A stretch of 6,499 nucleotides of DNA, taken from assembly GCA_022564085.1 (NCBI GenBank), contig JADFMC010000126.1:1-6499 (forward strand), given 5' to 3'. A model generated the notes under the pieces. The model was not told where the DNA came from, did not search any database, and saw nothing but the letters and a program-made list of their open reading frames with translations. This document shows, piece after piece, positions 1-6,499 of the stretch (positions within the stretch are counted from its first letter, which is position 1; the number at the start of each line of letters is the position of its first letter). The stretch is from Fidelibacterota bacterium (lineage in GTDB: Bacteria > Fidelibacterota > Marinisomatia > SCGC-AAA003-L08 > TS1B11). Position numbers and translations under genes: made by a program.

Positions 1-942
1 ATCATCTCCCGACCGGCTCCGACGATAGCCGTGGTGCAGAACAGAGCCCTGCCGGCCTACGTGCAGATTTTTATAACCGATACCCTGGGCATGGCCAACA
101 GTTTCACTGTCAAGGCGGACGGTGTGATCATCAGCGATAGCCGGATCGACACGTTTACCTATTCCTACCTGGCCAATCATAAACTGCTGGCGGCCGGTAC
201 CCTGGATTTGGAAGTTACCGGGCACAGCGCCGCCGGTGATTCCACCATCACTGACAGCATTGCTATTGCGCTGGCCAAACGGGACCAGTCGTGGTGGGCC
301 CAAAGCCTGGACCAGCAGTTCTTAGTCCAGGGACCCGTTGCCTCGGTAAAGAACGATCTGTTCCTGACAGTGGTGGACTCCCGAAATTTCCTGTCTGGGG
401 AGAAGGCCCAGGGCTCCTATCGTCTGGCCTACAGCGGACTGGAGTTTGCCGTGCCGGTGAAGATTCTGATGCAGCCCTCGCAGCAGGATGCTCTGTTGGC
501 CAAGGGGAAAAATGTTCAGGCCGTTTACCGGCTGCTACCCGGCGGCGGCTGGGAGGAGCTGCCCACGGTGGATGAGGGCAACATGGTGGTGGCCTGGAGC
601 AAGCGGGCGGGCAATTTCCGGCTAGGCCCCCGGACGATCTTTGTGCCTCAGACCACCAGTCTACACCATAATTATCCCAACCCGTTTAATCCCAGCACCA
701 GGATCGTCTTTGACCTGGGCTTTCAGGAGGGCCCCGAACAACGGGCTTCGGTGATAATCTATAATCTGCTGGGACAGGAAGTGCGCACACTGTATAACGG
801 GGTGACTCGGGCGGGGCGCTATGAGCTGGTCTGGCAGGGGATCGATCAGCGGGGCGCCGCCGTGGCCAGTGGAGTTTATTTCGTGCGCTTATTGACCGGA
901 GCAGGCCATATGGAAGTCAAGAAAATGCTGTTGGTGAGGTGA
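1..942 (+). CDS. Secreted protein, C-terminal part, with type A C-terminal sorting (FlgD-Ig-like) domain
   Basis: The frame is open from the first base, so this is the last 313 residues of a longer protein; the GTG at 31 is internal and not a credible start. Residues ~1-100 are beta-rich and Ig-like in character (alternating hydrophobic/polar, Thr/Ser/Asp-rich), with a middle part (~100-215) that I do not recognise. From residue ~224 comes a sorting module: NYPNPFNPST, then an amphipathic strand, YNLLGQEVRTLYNG, then GVYFVRLL, ending KKMLLVR. This is the pattern of the type A sorting domain (TIGR04183), which sends proteins through the type IX (Por) system in Bacteroidota and is also widespread in related candidate phyla, where its role is less certain. 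The protein is therefore probably exported to the surface or medium. Its N-terminal catalytic or binding domain lies outside the window, so its activity cannot be named. The stop is followed 4 nt later by the next gene, implying one transcript. Confidence 0.85.
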   Translation: MISRPAPTIAVVQNRALPAYVQIFITDTLGMANSFTVKADGVIISDSRIDTFTYSYLANHKLLAAGTLDLEVTGHSAAGDSTITDSIAIALAKRDQSWWAQSLDQQFLVQGPVASVKNDLFLTVVDSRNFLSGEKAQGSYRLAYSGLEFAVPVKILMQPSQQDALLAKGKNVQAVYRLLPGGGWEELPTVDEGNMVVAWSKRAGNFRLGPRTIFVPQTTSLHHNYPNPFNPSTRIVFDLGFQEGPEQRASVIIYNLLGQEVRTLYNGVTRAGRYELVWQGIDQRGAAVASGVYFVRLLTGAGHMEVKKMLLVR

Positions 943-946
943 GCCG

Positions 947-1549
947 ATGAATCACAGCAACCATCAGGTATTGCTATGGAGTGCCGGCCTGTTGTGGGCG
1001 GTAACCTTTGGTTGCCGGGAACGGATAGAACCGGAATCGCCCGATTTCACGGAATACGGCTGGGAGCTGATGGCCGAGCAGGACTATCGGGGGGCCATTC
1101 CCCATTTCGAGGAGGGCACCGTGTTGGATCCTACTTATGCCGATTCCTGGAACGGCTTGGGGTGGGCCTATGCTAAGTTGGGCAGCGCAGATTCCAGTGC
1201 CGACAATTTCATCATAGCCGCCGCCAAGGACGATACCACTGTGGTGGGGACCGAAATCCTGGCGGGGCTGGCATTCTCTAAACTGGCCCTGGGGGAGTTC
1301 GAAGATGCGGTCACCAATGGCAAGGTAGCTCTTGACCGAACCCCGGATTGGATTTTTAGGCACGATTCCAACATATACTTTGACCACCTGACGCTGTTGA
1401 TTGCCACCGGCTATTACGGCTGGGGGAAGTTTGATTCTTCCCTGGTTTGGGTGCAGCAGCTTGACCCGACTTACGATGCTGACTTGACCACCCTGCAGGG
1501 ACGCTATGACCTGGCGGCCAAGTTGGAGGAAATACGCCAGAGCATCTAA
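947..1549 (+). CDS. TPR-repeat protein, probable lipoprotein
   Basis: This 200-residue protein has a hydrophobic N-terminal segment (residues ~8-22, LLWSAGLLWAVTFG) followed by Cys23, then a charged stretch. That suggests a signal peptide with a lipobox, although TFGC is a poor match to the L-A/S-G/A-C consensus. The mature part contains tetratricopeptide helices. One repeat spans ~35-68 (YGWELMAEQDYRGAIPHFEE, ending in LDP) and a second begins at ~69 (WNGLGWAYAKLGS). Weaker helices at 103-130 (AGLAFSKLALGEFEDAV) and 152-174 keep the TPR rhythm. TPRs bind other proteins, and such envelope TPR proteins often scaffold secretion or surface complexes; the actual partner is unknown. ATG947 is chosen because a GAGGTGAG Shine-Dalgarno (935-942), embedded in the upstream stop region, sits 4 nt before it. 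The 4-nt gap suggests coupling with the secreted-protein gene. Confidence 0.8.
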   Translation: MNHSNHQVLLWSAGLLWAVTFGCRERIEPESPDFTEYGWELMAEQDYRGAIPHFEEGTVLDPTYADSWNGLGWAYAKLGSADSSADNFIIAAAKDDTTVVGTEILAGLAFSKLALGEFEDAVTNGKVALDRTPDWIFRHDSNIYFDHLTLLIATGYYGWGKFDSSLVWVQQLDPTYDADLTTLQGRYDLAAKLEEIRQSI

Positions 1550-1648
1550 AGCCGATCGGTAATTATTTTGCCACGATCCCTCCGCCCCAACCCGCAAGCG
1601 TAGAAAATAATAGGTGTCCAGGTTCGTAAACGCCTAGCTTTAGGCCCC

Positions 1649-2962
1649 ATGTCCAGCACCATGATCATAGCTCCGGATGCCAGCCCGGACGGGTCGGTTT
1701 ATTTTGCCAAGAACAGCAACCGCCCGCCCGGTGAATGCCAGCTGGTGGTGACGCTGCCCCCGGTGGAACGCGATGCCGAATCGGTGCTGCACTGCACCCA
1801 CCTCACCATCGTCCAGGAGCGACGGCGGTATGGGGTGTTGCTCAGCAAGCCGTGGTGGGCCTGGGGCGGCGAGATGGGCGCCAATGACCAGGGCGTGGTC
1901 ATCGGCTGCGAGCCGTTGAATACCCGCGACCATGAAAGCGTACCAGGTCTGATCGGCATGGACCTGGTCCGGTTGGGTCTGGAACGGGGCCGCAATGCCC
2001 GGGAGGCGCTGGAAGTGATCACCTCGCTGTTGCAGATACACGGCCAGGGAGGCTTCGCCGGGGTACCCCATGTGCCGATGGGCCGTGACAGCGGTTTTCT
2101 AATCGCAGATGCCAAGGAAGTGTGGCAGCTGGAGACGGCCGGCCGGCACTGGGCAGCGCGGCGGATTACGACCGTGGCGGCTTTGTCCAGCGATATAACC
2201 ATCGGCGACCAGTTCGACCGGTATTCATACGCCTGTCCCGAATATGCCCGGCACCAAGGCTGGCTGGGTGCAGGGGAAGAGCTGGACTTCCGGCGCTGTT
2301 TCGGGTCGCGCGGCCGGCCACTTAGCAATGATAGCAGGCAATTGTCGGTATTGCTGACTGCGTTGCATGAGGTGGACAAGCGGGCGCCACTGCTGGAGAT
2401 GATGCGGTTGGTACGGCGACGGGCCGGCAACCATCCTCGCCAGCGCTCGCGGCGGGACGTGGCCCGGCACTCCGGCCGAAGGTATCAACTCCAGACCACC
2501 GGCACCATGGTGGCCCGTCTGACGTCCTCCCGGCAGGATTTTTTCTTTACCGCCGCCGCCGCCCCGGACCTGGCGGTGTTCAAGCCGATCCATTTTGGCC
2601 AGCCGCTGGAGAGCGACCTGGATGGTGAAGATCTGTCACACTACTACGATGGCAGCCTGTGGTGGCGCCAGGAAATGTTCCATCGGGCCTTACTACTCGC
2701 CGGCCGTATCGATGATAAATACTTACAAGAGCGGGATGAGCTGGAGAAGGAGATAGTATTGGATATCCTGGGACACAAAGGCAGCGCATTGACCGATCTA
2801 CGCTGGAAGCTGCAGCAACGGACATTGATATGGGAACGGGAATGGCGCGAGCAGATTACAGCCCGCCGAACGGGTTGGCTGACACTGCGACCGTTCTCGC
2901 TGTTCTGGAAACGTCAGAACCGCCGGGACGGACTGAAATTACCGGGTCCGGCCGATGCATGA
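1649..2962 (+). CDS. Secernin-like C69-family Ntn-hydrolase homologue, with Ser in place of the N-terminal Cys
   Basis: This 437-residue protein follows the secernin/dipeptidase C69 pattern almost motif for motif: FAKNSNRPPGE (19-29), HCTHLTI (48-54), WWAWGGEMGANDQGV (69-83), GMDLVRLGLERG (103-114), HGQGG (131-135), LETAGRHWAARR (161-172), QGWLGAGEELDF (203-214), QTTGTMVARL (282-291) and FKPI (311-314). Its length fits secernins (~400-430). C69 proteins are amino-terminal-nucleophile hydrolases acting on amide bonds of small peptides or amino-acid derivatives; the substrate here is unknown. Relatives usually begin with Met-Cys-Asp-Thr or place a Cys close by, but this one begins MSSTMIIAP. 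Counting back from the shared Asp-Gly (14-15) puts Ser2 at the Cys position. No earlier start exists in frame after the TAG at 1601, and no clear ribosome-binding site precedes ATG1649. Residues 253-280 are very Arg-rich. The gene's end overlaps the oxidoreductase gene by 8 nt. The family assignment is firm; activity is uncertain. Confidence 0.86.
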   Translation: MSSTMIIAPDASPDGSVYFAKNSNRPPGECQLVVTLPPVERDAESVLHCTHLTIVQERRRYGVLLSKPWWAWGGEMGANDQGVVIGCEPLNTRDHESVPGLIGMDLVRLGLERGRNAREALEVITSLLQIHGQGGFAGVPHVPMGRDSGFLIADAKEVWQLETAGRHWAARRITTVAALSSDITIGDQFDRYSYACPEYARHQGWLGAGEELDFRRCFGSRGRPLSNDSRQLSVLLTALHEVDKRAPLLEMMRLVRRRAGNHPRQRSRRDVARHSGRRYQLQTTGTMVARLTSSRQDFFFTAAAAPDLAVFKPIHFGQPLESDLDGEDLSHYYDGSLWWRQEMFHRALLLAGRIDDKYLQERDELEKEIVLDILGHKGSALTDLRWKLQQRTLIWEREWREQITARRTGWLTLRPFSLFWKRQNRRDGLKLPGPADA

Positions 2963-4064
2963 TTTAACGGTCATAGGCGGCGGGGTGATCGGATTGGCGG
3001 TGGCTCGCCACTTCCAGGTCGCCGTGGGTTGGCAGTGCCTGGTGGTGGAGCGGGAAGCCAGCTGTGGGTTGGGCATCAGTTCCCGTAACAGCGAGGTGCT
3101 GCACGCCGGTTTCTACTATCCGCCCAACTCGCTCAAGGCGCGATTGTGTGTCGAGGGTAGAGAACAGTTAGTTGCCTATCTGCAAGCCAATGATCTTCCG
3201 CTGAATATGTGCGGCAAATATGTTGTGGCTGAAACCGATGCGACCAGTGAATTGGAGCGGCTCCGCCGCCAGGGCGAACTCAATGGTGTCGGGAACCTGG
3301 AGATCATCGAGGCCGGATGGCTGCAGCGGCGCTACCCCGAACTGGCTCCGTTGCCGGCCCTGCATAGTCCCGGTACCGGCGTGCTCTCGGCCGATGCTCT
3401 GGTACACTTTTTGGCGGGCGAGTTCCAGGCGGCCGGCGGTGATCTGGCTGTAAAGACCAGCTTCGTGGGCATGACCAACACCGATAGCCATTATGAATTA
3501 GCGCTGGAGGATTCCTCTGGAGAGAGGATTACCGTCAGTAGTGAACGGGTGGTGAATGCGGCGGGGCTGAGCGCGCTGGAGATAGCTCAGGTGGCGGGCT
3601 TTGATTACGCGGAGCGGGGCTTTGAGCTGCGCTACTGCCAGGGGTCCTATTTCAAGGTTACCGGCGCCCGGGGGCGGTTTCAGCAGCTCATCTATCCACT
3701 GCCCACGGCAAACAGCCTGGGGATCCATATCAAGTTGGACCTGCAGGAGGAGGTCAGCCTGGGGCCGGACGCCCGGTATCTGCCGGAACTGGTGGAGGAC
3801 TATAGCGTCGATCCCGGTCTGGAGGCGGAATTCAGGCGGCAGGTGCGGCCCTATTGGCCGGCTATCGATGATTATCAGTTAGTGGCGGATTGGTCCGGCT
3901 TGCGGCCCCATATTTTCGTGGACGGGGAACTGCGCCATGACTTTCACGTACTGGAGGAAGGTCCGGCCGGCTGCCCCGGCTGGGTCAACCTGCTGGGCAT
4001 CGACAGCCCCGGTCTCACGGCCGCCCTGGCTTTCGGTCCGTATATTGCGCAGTTGTGGGACTGA
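2955..4064 (+). CDS. FAD-dependent oxidoreductase, L-2-hydroxyglutarate oxidase (LhgO)-like
   Basis: This 369-residue protein of the D-amino-acid-oxidase/glycerol-3-phosphate-dehydrogenase fold has an N-terminal dinucleotide loop, VIGGGVIGLAVAR (6-18), and an acidic ERE (33-35) ending the second strand, typical of FAD ribose binding. The segment ISSRNSEVLHAGFYYPPNSLKARLCVEG (41-68) is the hallmark of the L-2-hydroxyglutarate oxidase/dehydrogenase subgroup. Further matches are VVNAAGLSA (199-207), the YPLPTANSLGIHIKLDL stretch (247-263), DYSVDP (282-287) and a C-terminal GIDSPGLTAALAFGPYI (348-364) that closes on FAD. In E. coli LhgO oxidises L-2-hydroxyglutarate to 2-oxoglutarate with electrons passing to quinone. 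Here the substrate is inferred only at subgroup level, because shorter members (~365-370 aa, as here) may use other 2-hydroxy acids. Lys at residue 260 (GIHIKLD) replaces the Thr I would expect in that motif. ATG2955 overlaps the secernin-like gene (stop at 2960-2962), so the two are very probably translated from one message. Confidence 0.87.
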   Translation: MHDLTVIGGGVIGLAVARHFQVAVGWQCLVVEREASCGLGISSRNSEVLHAGFYYPPNSLKARLCVEGREQLVAYLQANDLPLNMCGKYVVAETDATSELERLRRQGELNGVGNLEIIEAGWLQRRYPELAPLPALHSPGTGVLSADALVHFLAGEFQAAGGDLAVKTSFVGMTNTDSHYELALEDSSGERITVSSERVVNAAGLSALEIAQVAGFDYAERGFELRYCQGSYFKVTGARGRFQQLIYPLPTANSLGIHIKLDLQEEVSLGPDARYLPELVEDYSVDPGLEAEFRRQVRPYWPAIDDYQLVADWSGLRPHIFVDGELRHDFHVLEEGPAGCPGWVNLLGIDSPGLTAALAFGPYIAQLWD

Positions 4065-4103
4065 CCGATTTCCAGGACAGCTGCCGGTCCAAATATCAAT
4101 TGC

Positions 4104-4135
4104 GTGCCGATCCGGTATGCGGCACAGTAAACTGT
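4104..4135 (+). promoter_or_regulatory. Two overlapping dyads in the ahcY 5' region
   Basis: The 115-nt gap between the oxidoreductase stop and ahcY contains GTGCCG (4104-4109) facing CGGCAC (4120-4125) across a 10-nt loop. Immediately overlapping it, ACAGT (4124-4128) faces ACTGT (4131-4135) across two A residues. The two structures share bases 4124-4125, so as RNA they would compete; as DNA the second could be a small operator. No U-run follows, so this is not a standard terminator. I could not match it to the S-adenosylhomocysteine riboswitch core. Function is unassigned, and short dyads of this size can occur by chance. Confidence 0.3.
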
Positions 4136-4179
4136 AAGCTGATGAAGGCAAGTAAATACCACTGGATTAAGGAAACATC

Positions 4180-5526
<1,347 letters not shown>

Positions 5527-5533
5527 GAGCCTT

Positions 5534-5554
5534 CAGCCATCAGCAATCAGCCAT
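5534..5554 (+). repeat. Three imperfect tandem heptamers
   Basis: CAGCCAT (5534-5540), CAGCAAT (5541-5547) and CAGCCAT (5548-5554) lie head to tail 7 nt after the ahcY stop. Short tandem repeats of this type occur between genes in many bacteria. No function can be assigned from three units. Confidence 0.6.
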
Positions 5555-5584
5555 GAGCGATCTGGAGGGGCGTCCCGCCGGGCC

Positions 5585-5614
5585 GCCCGAAACAAGCCCT
5601 TGTCACTCTCGGGC
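5585..5614 (+). other. Nested inverted repeat between ahcY and the antitoxin gene
   Basis: GCCCGA (5585-5590) pairs with TCGGGC (5609-5614). Inside it ACAAG (5592-5596) faces CTTGT (5599-5603) across two C residues. In RNA this would give a 6-bp outer stem with an inner helix, but no U-run follows, so it is at best a weak or factor-assisted terminator for ahcY. It also lies about 70 nt upstream of the antitoxin start, where it could contribute an operator. In the rest of the 157-nt gap (5527-5683) I see only the heptamer repeat at 5534-5554 and no convincing -35/-10 pair. Confidence 0.35.
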
Positions 5615-5683
5615 AAGGTGGGTTAGATTGGCATTGGTACAGTCTCTAGTGAGTACATGCCCAACGGAAGTCCAGAGGATTCC

Positions 5684-5926
5684 ATGAAATCAACAACACA
5701 GCAGTTTTATGACCGCGCTCTAGCTCTCGGTGAACATGACCGAGCCACATTGGCGGCGCTTCTCATCGAGAGCCTGGAGGAAGAACCGGAGTCTGGCGTA
5801 GAAGAAGCCTGGCGGGAGGAAATCGAACGCCGCATGGCCGAGCTGGACGCCGGCGATGTCGAGACCGTTCCATGGGCAGAAGTGCGTGCGCGCCTGTGGC
5901 GGCTAGAGGCCAGACACGGAGGTTAG
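5684..5926 (+). CDS. Antitoxin, addiction module component (TIGR02574-type)
   Basis: This small acidic protein of 80 residues, when begun at ATG5684, starts MKSTTQQFYDRALALGEHDR. It continues with ATLAALLIESLEEEP, then EEAWREEIERRMAELDAG and VPWAEVRARLWRLEA. The LLIESL, W-x-x-EI-x-R-x-x-ELDAG and VPW-x-EVRARL sequence is characteristic of the short antitoxins in the TIGR02574 family, which pair with ParE/RelE-fold toxins and neutralise them by wrapping the toxin with their C-terminal half. ATG5684 is preferred over the upstream in-frame ATG5657 because AGAGGA (5674-5679) lies 4 nt before it and the family begins at about this point. The downstream toxin reading frame overlaps the stop, as is usual for these pairs. 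The protein looks intact even though its partner is broken. Confidence 0.85.
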   Translation: MKSTTQQFYDRALALGEHDRATLAALLIESLEEEPESGVEEAWREEIERRMAELDAGDVETVPWAEVRARLWRLEARHGG

Positions 5927-6202
5927 GCTTCATCCTGAGGCGACGGAAGAGATTGAGGCTGCCTTCAGCTGGTACGTAGCGCGCAGTGGGCCAGCTGCCA
6001 CGGTTTTCTGATTGAGCTGGACCGGGCCATCAAGCGCATTGCCGAAGCCCCCGAGCGCTGGCCTCGTTCGGGGCAGGGTGTACGCCGCTATCTCATGCCC
6101 AGATACCCCTATAGTGTGATGTATCGTGTAAAGGCGGAGGAAGTGGAGGTCATCGCGGTTGCCCATGAACGTCGGAAGCCAGGCTATTGGAGATCCCGAT
6201 AG
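5922..6202 (+). pseudogene. ParE/RelE-fold toxin, frameshifted and lacking a normal start codon
   Basis: Translating two frames joined near 6003-6008 gives a complete ~93-residue toxin. Frame one (5922-6008) reads VRLHPEATEEIEAAFSWY, then VARSGPAATVF, and hits TGA at 6009. Frame two, shifted by -1 (6008-6202), reads LIELDRAIKRIAEAPERWPR, SGQGVRRYLMPRYPYSVMYR, and ends AVAHERRKPGYWRSR. The HPEA-x-x-E-I-x-x-AFxWY start, the P-x-x-WP, GVRRYL and RYPYSVMYR motifs and the terminal H-x-R-x-PGYW are those of ParE-like toxins, which in characterised cases act on DNA gyrase; other RelE-fold members cut mRNA. The shift lies in a run of four T, consistent with loss of one T. In addition frame one has no ATG, GTG, TTG or CTG anywhere from its opening (5907) to 6008. 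At the expected start, overlapping the antitoxin stop, stands GTT. Two independent lesions make a true pseudogene more likely than a single sequencing error. Confidence 0.85.
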
Positions 6203-6220
6203 CCTTAGAGCCTACCAGCT

Positions 6221-6321
6221 TGCACCTGGACAAGCTGGGGATCTAGCTTACAAGGTTGACCCCCGAACAGGCGGAGTACCTGGGAATGGGCCGTACAAGC
6301 CGGAGGGGTATCGGTTATTGA
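6221..6321 (+). pseudogene. Decayed duplicate of the ahcY 3' end (downstream direct-repeat copy)
   Basis: This stretch repeats the last 110 bp of ahcY. It starts TGCACCTGGACAAGCTGGGG exactly as at 5417 and ends in GTATCGGT(T)ATTGAG. In the ahcY frame it reads LHLDKLGI and then TAG at 6244-6246, created by an A-to-T change. A 10-nt deletion removes the part equivalent to AACCCGGACG after the codons for EYLG, and one T is added just before the stop. It has no start and cannot encode a functional protein. It lies 18 nt after the toxin remnant. The 102 nt that follow, up to the next gene, contain a dyad at 6378-6393 and nothing else I can name. Confidence 0.88.
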
Positions 6322-6377
6322 GGGGCGGCGGGCAGCAAGGCGGGATTTGATGGAGCAGGAGGTTGCTGTGCCGCTCA

Positions 6378-6393
6378 ACTACCACATGGTAGT
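6378..6393 (+). promoter_or_regulatory. Perfect dyad upstream of the last gene, possible operator
   Basis: ACTACCA (6378-6384) and TGGTAGT (6387-6393) are perfect inverted repeats separated by CA, centred 38 nt before the ATG at 6424. Antitoxin dimers commonly bind dyads of this size in their own promoter. A T-rich stretch (CTTTGTTTT, 6396-6404) follows, so a weak terminator is the alternative reading, but the RNA stem would have only six pairs with a 4-nt loop. No clear promoter hexamers could be placed. Confidence 0.4.
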
Positions 6394-6423
6394 GGCTTTG
6401 TTTTCAGATTAGGGGGAGGCATA

Positions 6424-6499
6424 ATGGAAACAGTTAAGGATAAGTTGAAAGAAGTCGTCGAGTCGCAGCCAGACGATGCGACCTATGAGGGAATCATGC
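6424..6499 (+). CDS. 5' end of a small antitoxin-like protein (partial)
   Basis: Only the first 25 residues are present: METVKDKLKEVVESQPDDAT followed by YEGIM, still open at the window end. ATG6424 has a strong purine-rich ribosome-binding site, GGGGGAGG (6412-6419), 4 nt upstream. The sequence of a helical, Lys/Glu-rich start followed by a Pro-Asp-Asp-Ala-Thr-Tyr/Trp-Glu-x-Ile-Met motif resembles the N-terminus of short antitoxin proteins encoded before RelE/ParE toxins. Its use of AAG, TTG, GAA and GTT codons is less GC-rich than in the upstream genes. The family call rests on a short stretch and could change with the rest of the gene. Confidence 0.6.
   Translation, partial: METVKDKLKEVVESQPDDATYEGIM

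Noticed and set aside
31..942. GTG at 31 as a true start of the first gene
   Set aside because: The frame is open to base 1, no ribosome-binding site or signal peptide precedes or follows GTG31, and a sorting-domain protein must have an N-terminal signal peptide.
974..1597. Minus-strand open frame opposite the TPR gene
   Set aside because: Antisense to a gene with a good ribosome-binding site and TPR motifs; no supporting motif of its own.
1550..1648. Promoter for the secernin-like gene (TTGCCA at 1568, AT-rich run at 1601-1612)
   Set aside because: The spacing between the -35-like and -10-like sequences is far from 17 nt; nothing in this 99-nt gap could be supported.
1699..2430. Long minus-strand open frame opposite the secernin-like gene
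   Set aside because: Antisense to a well-supported gene; the Ser/Arg/Pro-rich translation shows no family features.
4063..4089. GACCG...CGGTC inverted repeat after the oxidoreductase as a terminator
   Set aside because: Only five base pairs across a 17-nt loop and no following U-run.
4065..4179. A SAH or SAM riboswitch upstream of ahcY
   Set aside because: Family knowledge makes it tempting, but I could not find the conserved core of either class; only short dyads are present.
5637..5656. Imperfect dyad GTAC...CTC-TAGT-GAG-TAC as the antitoxin operator
   Set aside because: The pairing is interrupted and only three contiguous bases match next to the centre; too weak to call.
6159..6350. A 63-codon + strand open frame across the ahcY-tail remnant
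   Set aside because: It combines the end of the broken toxin in another frame with the decayed ahcY tail; the GPYKPEGYR it contains is a relic of ahcY, and it has no ribosome-binding site.

Overview
The window is a GC-rich (roughly 60% by eye) bacterial chromosomal segment in which every gene I can support lies on the + strand. The first gene ends in an NYPNPFNPST / YNLLGQEVRTL / GVYFVRLL module ending KKMLLVR, the type A C-terminal sorting (por/type IX-like, FlgD-Ig-like) domain of secreted proteins. This points to the FCB superphylum or a related candidate phylum (Marinimicrobia, KSB1, Latescibacteria, Zixibacteria and similar). No ribosomal marker is present, so that placement is inference.

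Layout. 1-942: C-terminal part of a secreted protein. 947-1549: a TPR-containing probable lipoprotein, 4 nt downstream and probably co-transcribed. 1649-2962: a secernin-like (peptidase family C69, Ntn-hydrolase superfamily) protein with Ser where relatives usually have the N-terminal Cys. 2955-4064: an FAD-dependent oxidoreductase of the L-2-hydroxyglutarate oxidase (LhgO) type, overlapping the previous gene by 8 nt. 4180-5526: S-adenosylhomocysteine hydrolase (ahcY), complete with all recognisable catalytic residues, apparently with its own 5' untranslated region.

Downstream of ahcY the sequence changes character and becomes accessory-like. An intact antitoxin of the TIGR02574 'addiction module component' family (5684-5926) is followed by a broken ParE/RelE toxin (5922-6202) that has a -1 frameshift and no normal start codon. 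Next comes a decayed second copy of the last ~110 bp of ahcY (6221-6321). Finally the 5' end of a second small gene (6424 to the window end) resembles another antitoxin.

The toxin-antitoxin module therefore sits between two direct copies of the ahcY 3' end: the upstream copy is the functional gene terminus and the downstream copy is degraded. This is the most distinctive structure in the window. It suggests insertion of a small element at the 3' end of ahcY (reconstituting the gene), or a duplication at that site, followed by decay of the toxin and of the displaced gene end. The second most interesting point is the secernin-like protein with a Ser-Ser-Thr N-terminus instead of the usual Cys.

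No rRNA, tRNA, CRISPR array, transposase or integrase gene was seen.
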